A stretch of 15,079 nucleotides of DNA from Candidatus Saccharimonadota bacterium. GTDB lineage: Bacteria > Patescibacteriota > Saccharimonadia > Saccharimonadales > Saccharimonadaceae. Numbering within the stretch: position 1 is the first letter of the stretch; each line of letters opens with the position of its first letter. Of this stretch, positions 7,791 through 12,636 are shown in pieces. Below the pieces are notes generated by a model. The model was given only the letters and a program-made list of their open reading frames with translations. It did not search any database and had not been told where the DNA came from. The DNA lies in assembly GCA_027451185.1 (NCBI GenBank), contig DAIDJW010000011.1:1-15079 (forward strand), written 5' to 3'. A program made the translations under genes and the position numbers.

Positions 7791-8144
7791 CTAGTCATCA
7801 TTGTCCATCGTCACCTCTCCGTCAATGCGGGTGAAGCCGACGTCGCCGTCGGTGTCGACCACGATGTGGTCGTGTGGGAAGTCGTCGTGGTGACCACGCG
7901 GCATCCCGTCGGGGAAGATGTCAGTCGAGCCATCGGGCTTCTCCTCGTAGTACATACTACGAGAACCCATGGTTCCGTACGCCCCGTTGCCGTTGTTGTT
8001 GCGGCGTCGACGCCCACCACCGCCCTGCTGCTGCTCGCGCTTGCGCGCATCGTACTGCGCAGCGAGGTTGGGATATGCGAGACGGCAGTAGCCACAGATG
8101 TAGTGAATGCCGTCGCACTTCTTCGGGTTCCTGCAGCCCGCCAT
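7791..8144 (-). CDS. Hypothetical Cys-rich / Gly-Arg-Asn-rich / acidic-tail protein, foreign composition
   Basis: Unrecognised 117 aa protein. The N-terminus has four cysteines (C4, C10, C17, C20 in MAGCRNPKKCDGIHYICGYC), which could form a small zinc-binding knuckle. A basic helix (AAQYDARKREQQQ) follows, then a low-complexity Gly/Arg/Asn linker (about 41-57) and an acidic C-terminus rich in Asp and His. The ATG at 8144 is chosen over GTG at 8165 because GGAG lies 6 nt upstream. By hand count about 80% of codons end in G or C and all five lysines are AAG, unlike every neighbour. A DNA- or RNA-binding accessory protein of phage, plasmid or actinobacterial-host origin would fit, but that is inference. 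Confidence 0.7.
   Translation of the reverse strand: MAGCRNPKKCDGIHYICGYCRLAYPNLAAQYDARKREQQQGGGGRRRRNNNGNGAYGTMGSRSMYYEEKPDGSTDIFPDGMPRGHHDDFPHDHIVVDTDGDVGFTRIDGEVTMDNDD
7944..7963. repeat. Perfect 20-nt inverted repeat inside the GC-rich gene
   Basis: CTCGTAGTA-CA-TACTACGAG, 9 nt arms around 2 nt. It falls on the codons for SRSMYYE, where the gene uses TCT, CGT and AGT and departs from its own strong GC3 preference. That suggests selection on the DNA itself (operator, recombination or nicking site) or an RNA hairpin. Confidence 0.6.
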
Positions 8145-8235
8145 TGATGTCTCCGCGAGTGTCACGGCAGTCTAAATATGCACTGCCTGCCTATGGTTGA
8201 ATGAACCAGCTTGGGCTAAACGCCGTCACGATGTA

Positions 8236-8263
8236 ATAGTAACATATAGCGCCGGGCCGTCAA
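8236..8263 (-). promoter_or_regulatory. Promoter of the GC-rich gene
   Basis: On the minus strand TTGACG (8263-8258), a 16 nt spacer and the extended -10 TGT-TACTAT (TACTAT at 8241-8236). This is the best two-part promoter in the window. The leader of about 85 nt contains the inverted repeat GGCAGT/ACTGCC (8166-8187), a possible control hairpin. Confidence 0.6.
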
Positions 8264-8286
8264 GTCTCTTCAAGTATCGTAAAAGT

Positions 8287-8448
8287 AGAGGAGGCATATC
8301 GAATCATTAGGCAGCTATTTGTTTGTTAACGTTTGGCATCGGTGTTGGTGTAGTATTGATTTACTTTATTGGCTTTGAAGTTCAATTATCAATTTTTGGT
8401 AGTTACGGAACCGCGACTCTCGCATTCTACCGCAAAGAGGATACTTAG
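8287..8448 (+). pseudogene. Decayed small membrane-protein frame joined to a copy of the RsmD C-terminus
   Basis: Reading the frame that ends at the TAG at 8446-8448, codons from 8311 give a hydrophobic helix (LTFGIGVGVVLIYFIGF) followed by SIFGSYGTATLAFYRKEDT, the latter matching the RsmD tail SYGTAALAFYRKEDA. Upstream in the same frame there is a good Shine-Dalgarno AGAGGAGG (8287-8294) and ATA TCG AAT CAT TAG, as if an ATG start had become ATA and a stop had appeared four codons later. No usable start remains except a TTG at 8323 that is too far from the Shine-Dalgarno. Read as a remnant; a real small ORF starting at TTG is the alternative. Confidence 0.35.
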
Positions 8449-8462
8449 GCGTCCTCATTTTT
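8399..8462 (+). repeat. Direct repeat copy 2: displaced rsmD 3' end
   Basis: About 58 of 64 positions match 7174-7237. Three of the differences are synonymous and two make Ala to Thr changes (SYGTA-T-L..., KED-T), the pattern expected of a homologous rsmD from a related strain rather than random decay. Confidence 0.9.
8437..8462 (+). terminator. Weakened copy of the rsmD terminator
   Basis: GAGGA (8437-8441) pairs with TCCTC (8452-8456), then ATTTTT. Compared with the first copy it has an A-C mismatch in the stem and loses the outer pair, so it is likely weaker. Confidence 0.5.
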
Positions 8463-8501
8463 AGATTAATACTTTCTAGCACGTAATATCTTAAGGTGTA
8501 G

Positions 8502-8510
8502 TGCTATAAT
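8502..8510 (+). promoter_or_regulatory. Extended -10 promoter of the PLD-like gene (leaderless type)
   Basis: TGC-TATAAT (TATAAT at 8505-8510), ending 8 nt before the ATG at 8519. The same nine bases form the PBP promoter. No Shine-Dalgarno lies between the box and the ATG, so transcription should start at or within 1-2 nt of the start codon. Confidence 0.65.
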
Positions 8511-8518
8511 GCCTGTGT

Positions 8519-9775
8519 ATGATTAGCGGTGAAGTAACACCCCTTAGCCATGGCGAGTTTTTGCAGGACTTTGCTGAAAAAGTCGGTGAGGCGACCACGG
8601 CAAGGCTGTTTGCGATGCAGCTAGAAGTTACCCCTAGTGACACTGACTCAATTTTAGCAACAGCTTTAACCTCGCTAATCAAAGCTCGTCAACGAGGTGT
8701 TGATGCCCGACTAGCGTTAGACATGCGCTATGTCAGGCAGACTACAAGGGTTAATAATCGAGATTTTCCTAACTGGTGGCCTATGCTAAGCGCGGAAGAG
8801 AGGGAGATTCGCGCCACCAATGCGGCCAGTACGGCATCTTGGCTTACAAAGTTATATGAAGCCGACGCAATTGATAATTTAGGACCGAGAAAACAGTCGG
8901 CCGCAGACGCCACGCTGTCGCGCGTCCTTACCAGTATGCATCTTGCTCAACATTGGGCCACTACTCACCAAAAAGGCGGCGTAATTCTATCTGACAAACC
9001 CGGCATATCATCAACAACGATCACGACCGGTAATCTTACAACGTCAGATGTAGAAACTATGAATAATCTGGCCGTTAAGCTCGATGGGCCGCGAGGGTTG
9101 CATATGGGTGAGTTTGTGACTAGGCTTTTGACGCCTAATGCACGCCTAAGAAGTGCCGGTGGCCATATATGGCAAGAGTCTTTTGGGGACTGGGTTACGC
9201 TTATCCACGATTACAATAATGTTGGTGATCCGGCTCGGTTGCCTTTTATTCACGTTATGGCAGAAAAACTAATTAATCCAGAGCGCAATGAATATGTTAT
9301 TGACGGTCAGCTTGGAACCGCCAAACCGGAATGTATAGTCTATACCTCACAATACTTGCCCGATGGAAAGCTGGCGGTAATGTTAAACCGAGCTCAGGCC
9401 AACGGCTCGACCGTAGTTGTACCGCGACAACCCAATGATGATTATCGCAATAAGGCATTTCCGTATAACTTGCTAGTTCAGGCCTCGTCTATACGTTCCA
9501 AGAGTGGCGTTGATTTTCCAGCTAGAAATACCCCTTCTCACATAAAAAGTCTTGTGGTCAAGTACGATGATAATACGGCAGCTATACTTTTTGGAAGCGA
9601 CAATTATTTAACACACCTACAGAAAGTTGTCCGCAACGAAGAACTGGCCATACTTATGAGGATATCGCCTGATTCCGCAGAACAGGTTGAGTCATATGAT
9701 GCGTACATAGCTTCCATGCAAGCTATGGGAGAGATTAGCTCAGATATACATAGGCAACTGCAGATTGATCGCTGA
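8519..9775 (+). CDS. Phospholipase D-superfamily protein with two HKD-type motifs
   Basis: 418 aa, no signal peptide or membrane helix seen. Two repeated halves each carry an HxK motif: H150-Q-K152 with D159, followed by ITTGNLT, and H341-I-K343 with D350, followed by LFGS-D-N (358-362) and NEELAILM. Each half is preceded by the family's strand-helix-strand: ALTSLIKARQRGVDARLALD (49-68) and QYLPDGKLAVML...TVVVPRQPNDD. This is the layout of cardiolipin synthases, PLDs and some nucleases, which act through a covalent phosphohistidine. Unusual: both motifs read HxK-x6-D instead of HxK-x4-D. Without membrane helices it is not a typical cardiolipin synthase; phospholipid, nucleic acid or another phosphodiester could be the substrate. 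Monocistronic between its own promoter and a terminator. Confidence 0.75.
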   Translation: MISGEVTPLSHGEFLQDFAEKVGEATTARLFAMQLEVTPSDTDSILATALTSLIKARQRGVDARLALDMRYVRQTTRVNNRDFPNWWPMLSAEEREIRATNAASTASWLTKLYEADAIDNLGPRKQSAADATLSRVLTSMHLAQHWATTHQKGGVILSDKPGISSTTITTGNLTTSDVETMNNLAVKLDGPRGLHMGEFVTRLLTPNARLRSAGGHIWQESFGDWVTLIHDYNNVGDPARLPFIHVMAEKLINPERNEYVIDGQLGTAKPECIVYTSQYLPDGKLAVMLNRAQANGSTVVVPRQPNDDYRNKAFPYNLLVQASSIRSKSGVDFPARNTPSHIKSLVVKYDDNTAAILFGSDNYLTHLQKVVRNEELAILMRISPDSAEQVESYDAYIASMQAMGEISSDIHRQLQIDR

Positions 9776-9791
9776 GTTCGATGTGACTTAA

Positions 9792-9821
9792 TAAAAAAGA
9801 CCCAGAAGGGTCTAATCTTTT
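9792..9821. terminator. Bidirectional terminator between the PLD-like gene and tRNA-Leu
   Basis: AGACCC (9798-9803), loop AGAA, GGGTCT (9808-9813). Read on the minus strand it is followed directly by TTTTTT and closes the tRNA-Leu transcript; on the plus strand by AATCTTTTT, a weaker exit for the PLD-like gene. Confidence 0.8.
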
Positions 9822-9906
9822 TGGTGCGCGAGACTGGACTTGAACCAGCACGCCCGAAGGCACTAGCTCCTAAGGCTAGCGTGTCTACCAATTTCACCAC
9901 TCGCGC
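9822..9906 (-). tRNA. tRNA-Leu (anticodon UAG)
   Basis: 85 nt including an encoded CCA (9824-9822). Acceptor stem GCGCGAG/CTCGCGC, D-arm with GTGAAATTGGTAGAC, anticodon stem CTAGC/GCTAG around CTTAGGA (anticodon UAG, reads CUN codons), a long variable arm (TGCCTTCGGGCG) typical of class II tRNAs, and T-loop TTCAAGT. It is preceded by its own promoter and a leader of about 68 nt holding a broken second copy of its 5' half. Confidence 0.95.
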
Positions 9907-9919
9907 AAATGCTCGCTAC

Positions 9920-9966
9920 GCTAGCGTGTCTACCCATAACTTGCGTTTCACGCAGTCACCACTCGC
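9920..9966 (-). repeat. Decayed duplicate of the tRNA-Leu 5' half in its own leader
   Basis: GCTAGCGTGTCTACC at 9920-9934 repeats 9875-9889 exactly, and TCACCACTCGC at 9956-9966 repeats 9894-9904 exactly (plus-strand spelling). Together they rebuild the acceptor 5' strand, D-arm and start of the anticodon arm, but about 17 nt are added between them, including the hairpin TGCGT-TTC-ACGCA (9942-9954). There is no 3' half, so it cannot be a tRNA. Confidence 0.7.
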
Positions 9967-9980
9967 ATACGAACTTGGTA

Positions 9981-10008
9981 ATTATAGCAAAATGTACTCT
10001 GTTTGCAA
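9981..10008 (-). promoter_or_regulatory. Promoter of tRNA-Leu(UAG)
   Basis: Minus strand: TTGCAA (10008-10003), a 16 nt spacer, and the extended -10 TGC-TATAAT (TATAAT at 9986-9981). Strong. It diverges from the FAD-oxidase promoter 50 nt away. Confidence 0.7.
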
Positions 10009-10035
10009 ACTATGCTTACTAGTCTAATCAGCTTA

Positions 10036-10044
10036 TGTTATGAT
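10036..10044 (+). promoter_or_regulatory. Extended -10 promoter of the FAD-oxidase operon
   Basis: TGT-TATGAT (TATGAT at 10039-10044), 30 nt before the ATG at 10075. The leader carries the Shine-Dalgarno AGGGGA (10065-10070), which fixes the start at 10075 rather than at an in-frame ATG at 10003 that lies upstream of the promoter. Confidence 0.6.
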
Positions 10045-10074
10045 AGAACCAAGCAAAAAGTTGCAGGGGAAACG

Positions 10075-11706
10075 ATGAGTAAAATATCCGAGTATCTAAA
10101 TGAGCACTTATTGGGTGAGGTGGCGAGCTCCAAGACTATTCGTAGGCATTACGCCCACGACAGCAGCGTACTAACATTAATACCAGAACTTATCATTTAT
10201 CCAAGGGTAACTAGCGATATTCGCAAAGTGGCTCGGTTTGCGTGGCAACTAGCCGAAAAAGGACACGTACTAGGCCTAACCGCTCGCGGCGGCGGCAGCA
10301 ACACAACCGGTGCGGCGATTGGCAAGGGTATTTTGGTTGTCGACAAAGCACACCTTAACTCGGTTATTCACCTGGGCGTCAAGGATCGCTTTGTCCACGT
10401 GCAGCCTGGGGCAACGATTAAATCAGTTAATGATATTTTACAATGGCATGGCCTTTACTTACCGGGTGCGCCGAACGGTGACAGCTATGTAACTGTCGGC
10501 GGAGCATTGGCCGACGACCTAGCGGCAAGGTCTGGATCGGCCCGTTTAGCCGATCAAGTGACTCGCCTGGAAGTGGTTTTGGCAAACGGTGACTTAATCG
10601 AAACTAGTCGCGTGTCAAAGCGTGACGTTAACCACAAAAAAGGTTTGCAGACTTTTGAGGGTGATATTTACCGCAAGATAGACGCTTTACTTGACGACAA
10701 CGAAGAAGTGATTACGAACAAGATCGCCGGCCTGGATGGTGATAGGACTGGCTATGCTGGTATTGCAAAGGTGCGTGATCGTGATGGCTCAATTGACCTA
10801 ACACCTTTAATCATTGGTAGTCAGGGCAGTTTGGGTATTATTTCGGAGATCGTCATGAACACTGAATTTTACAGTCCAAATCAAGTGACGATTATTGCTA
10901 CTGCCGATAGTCCGGCGGCGGCCCGTGACCTGACCGACGCCCTAATAACCCTTGAGCCATCGTCGCTCGAGACGCTTGACGGCGCTCTGTTCCAAGAGGC
11001 TCAAGACAAAGGTAAGCTATATGCTTTATTCGACGACGAGAGCGAAGGCGCGGCCATAGGGTCGGTTGTCTACGCTAACTTCGTTGACTTCAGCGATCGC
11101 GCCTTGCGCCACAAACTAAAAAAGACGGTTAAGCTATTAAAAAAGTTTGGCGTGCCATTCATTAGCTCTGAGACTCGAACCGCCGAAGACCTGGAGGCTA
11201 TTCGGTCTGTCTATGCAGCATTGTTAACGCCCGATACGGATACCGAATCAATGCCGCCACTAGTTGATGGGGCGCTTATTCCTCGCCAGCGGCACGAGGA
11301 GTTTGCGATGGCTGTCGAGGCTTTAGCTGAAAAACACCATCTAAAACTACCGCTTAAAACCGACGTTCTAAGTGGAGCCGTGTTTGCACGACCGGTTCTG
11401 CGGCTCGACCAGGTTGGTGACAAACAAAAGGTTTTCCGACTCATTAATGACTACTCAGAGCTAGTACAGCGAACCGGCGGAACATTTACGGGAACCGCTG
11501 CCGAGGGACGCTTAAAAGCCGAAGTGGCCTGGTCGCTACTAGAGCCAGATGTCGCCGAGGTCTATAAGCAGATTAAGACAATCTTTGACCCGTTCGGCAT
11601 CCTTAATCCAGGCGTCAAGCAACCAACCGAGGTCAAGCAACTAGCAGGTCTGCTGCGCGACAGCTATGAGCAGGTTGATTTAGCCGACTACTCACCGAGT
11701 CTATAA
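10075..11706 (+). CDS. FAD-binding oxidoreductase, GlcD / D-lactate dehydrogenase family, lacking the metal site
   Basis: 543 aa flavoprotein. N-terminal FAD-binding type 4 (PCMH/VAO) domain: ARGGGSNTTGAA (70-81), VQPGATIKSV (109-118), VGGALADDLAARSGS (141-155) and IIGSQGSLGIISE (246-258). C-terminal FAD-oxidase domain ends with the diagnostic FDPFGILNPG (504-513). The family oxidises D-2-hydroxy acids (D-lactate, glycolate, D-2-hydroxyglutarate) and passes electrons to quinone or ETF. Two family motifs that bind the substrate-linked metal are missing: the usual GDGNxH is replaced by the region SGAVFARP (433-440), and GEHGxG by GTAAEGR (473-479). The substrate therefore may not be a 2-hydroxy acid. 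No Fe-S domain. Its stop overlaps the start of a seven-helix membrane protein (TAATG). Confidence 0.85.
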   Translation: MSKISEYLNEHLLGEVASSKTIRRHYAHDSSVLTLIPELIIYPRVTSDIRKVARFAWQLAEKGHVLGLTARGGGSNTTGAAIGKGILVVDKAHLNSVIHLGVKDRFVHVQPGATIKSVNDILQWHGLYLPGAPNGDSYVTVGGALADDLAARSGSARLADQVTRLEVVLANGDLIETSRVSKRDVNHKKGLQTFEGDIYRKIDALLDDNEEVITNKIAGLDGDRTGYAGIAKVRDRDGSIDLTPLIIGSQGSLGIISEIVMNTEFYSPNQVTIIATADSPAAARDLTDALITLEPSSLETLDGALFQEAQDKGKLYALFDDESEGAAIGSVVYANFVDFSDRALRHKLKKTVKLLKKFGVPFISSETRTAEDLEAIRSVYAALLTPDTDTESMPPLVDGALIPRQRHEEFAMAVEALAEKHHLKLPLKTDVLSGAVFARPVLRLDQVGDKQKVFRLINDYSELVQRTGGTFTGTAAEGRLKAEVAWSLLEPDVAEVYKQIKTIFDPFGILNPGVKQPTEVKQLAGLLRDSYEQVDLADYSPSL

Positions 11707-12413
11707 TGTATAAAAACAAGACCTTTTGCTTTTCGCCCCCTGTCATGTTGGCGACGTTCTTTATTGAGATTTTTGGCGCTATTTATACCATTGTTCGCTA
11801 CAAGATGGATAGGGTAGGCAAGCTGGTGGTGGCTATTCTTGTTTTTTTGGGCATTTTTCAACTGGCCGAATATATGATTTGCGAGGTGATTAATTTGCCT
11901 GGTTTAACTTGGGCCCGCATTGGTTATATCTCGATTACCTTGCTACCACCACTTGGTATCAGCTTAGCTATGGCGCTGGCCGGCAAACGTTCGCTTCTGT
12001 GGCAAAGCCTACTTTATGCTGCTTGTGCGGCTTTTGTGGTCTACTTTTTGGTGGTCGATAACGCGCTGACCAGCCAAGTGTGCGCCGGTAACTATGTTAT
12101 CTTTCGGGCGCACCCCGATTCCATGCGGCTTTACGGTGTCTACTATTTTGGGCTACTGGCGATTGGTGTGTATCTAAGTATGCTGTGGCGCGAACGCACC
12201 AATAACCCTCGCACTAAAACCGCCCTGCTGTCTTTAGCCGTTGGCTATATGGTGTTTATAATCCCAACCGTGACCGCCAATTTAATCAACCCGGCCACCA
12301 TGGCGGCCATCCCGTCGATTATGTGCGGTTTCGCGGTGCTTTTAGCCATAACGCTGCTTGGCTGGGTACTGCCAAACGGTGGTACGCTACGCAAAGCCGT
12401 CAAGCACGTCTAA
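11706..12413 (+). CDS. Seven-transmembrane-helix protein of unknown function
   Basis: 235 aa, strongly hydrophobic, with seven likely helices at about 10-30, 37-58, 70-91, 98-118, 142-161, 172-193 and 200-221. Loops are short, and the basic C-terminal tail (TLRKAVKHV) is probably cytoplasmic, placing the N-terminus outside. A glutamate in helix 2 (FQLAEYMICE) and prolines in helices 3 and 6 stand out. I do not recognise the family. The arrangement recalls the seven-helix sensory regions found at the front of some histidine kinases and cyclases, but no output domain follows. The ATG overlaps the stop of the FAD oxidase as TAATG, so the two are translated together; the protein may anchor the oxidase or exchange electrons with it. 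No heme-ligand histidine pairs are evident. Confidence 0.85.
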   Translation: MYKNKTFCFSPPVMLATFFIEIFGAIYTIVRYKMDRVGKLVVAILVFLGIFQLAEYMICEVINLPGLTWARIGYISITLLPPLGISLAMALAGKRSLLWQSLLYAACAAFVVYFLVVDNALTSQVCAGNYVIFRAHPDSMRLYGVYYFGLLAIGVYLSMLWRERTNNPRTKTALLSLAVGYMVFIIPTVTANLINPATMAAIPSIMCGFAVLLAITLLGWVLPNGGTLRKAVKHV

Positions 12414-12426
12414 CTAAACTCGGTAC

Positions 12427-12455
12427 TTGAAAAATACCCCTTGAAACGCTATGCT
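12427..12455 (+). promoter_or_regulatory. Promoter of tRNA-Leu(CAG)
   Basis: TTGAAA (12427-12432), a 17 nt spacer and TATGCT (12450-12455). The predicted start near 12462 leaves a 5' leader of about 17 nt before the tRNA. Confidence 0.55.
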
Positions 12456-12478
12456 TGGTAAGTTACCAGATTGCATGC

Positions 12479-12563
12479 GCGCGTGGCGGAATTGGTAGAC
12501 GCGCTAGCTTCAGGTGCTAGTGTTCGCAAGGACGTGGAGGTTCAAGTCCTCTCGCGCGCACCA
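12479..12563 (+). tRNA. tRNA-Leu (anticodon CAG)
   Basis: 85 nt with encoded CCA (12561-12563). Acceptor GCGCGTG/CGCGCGC, D-arm with GGAATTGGTAGAC, anticodon stem CTAGC/GCTAG around TTCAGGT (anticodon CAG, reads CUG), a long class II variable arm (TGTTCGCAAGGACG) and T-loop TTCAAGT. Same anticodon stem as tRNA-Leu(UAG) 2.6 kb away but different acceptor, variable and T arms. Confidence 0.95.
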
Positions 12564-12567
12564 ATGA

Positions 12568-12596
12568 AAAAAGATCAGCGTGTCTGGTCTTTTTTC
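12568..12596 (+). terminator. Intrinsic terminator of tRNA-Leu(CAG)
   Basis: AGATCAG (12572-12578), loop CGTGT, CTGGTCT (12584-12590), then TTTTTT. Flanking A and T runs can extend the stem. Confidence 0.85.
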
Positions 12597-12618
12597 TTGG
12601 TGTGTTGCGAAATGCTTA

Positions 12619-12627
12619 TGATATACT
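12619..12627 (+). promoter_or_regulatory. Extended -10 promoter of the protease gene (leaderless type)
   Basis: TGA-TATACT (TATACT at 12622-12627), ending 9 nt before the ATG at 12637. No Shine-Dalgarno in the interval; predicted leader 0-3 nt. Confidence 0.6.
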
Positions 12628-12636
12628 TAAGTCATT

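Larger units (their letters stand above)
7224..8462. other. Anomalous block bounded by duplicated rsmD 3' ends (possible insertion or exchange footprint)
   Basis: The interval between the two rsmD-end repeats holds only two unrecognised minus-strand genes and a decayed reading frame. Its parts differ sharply from each other and from the flanks in base composition. Regenerating the 3' end of a target gene is what site-specific elements do at att sites. No integrase or transposase gene and no terminal inverted repeats are seen, so a reduced element, a recombination with imported DNA, or an assembly join are all possible. Confidence 0.4.

Noticed and set aside
7811..8200. Three further long open frames over the GC-rich gene, on both strands
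   Set aside because: High G+C removes stops in all frames; only the 7791-8144 frame has a Shine-Dalgarno, promoter, sensible composition and GC-rich third positions.
7224..8462. Insertion sequence or CRISPR array in the anomalous block
   Set aside because: No transposase-like frame, no terminal inverted repeats, no regularly spaced short repeats.
9604..9900. Minus-strand frame across the tRNA-Leu(UAG) region, and the plus-strand frame at 9821-10027
   Set aside because: Both read through the tRNA and its terminator; the MVKLVDT-like start is a common artefact of tRNA-Leu sequence.
10003..10074. Longer N-terminus for the FAD oxidase from the ATG at 10003
   Set aside because: It would begin before the extended -10 box at 10036-10044 and adds residues unlike the family; ATG 10075 follows AGGGGA.
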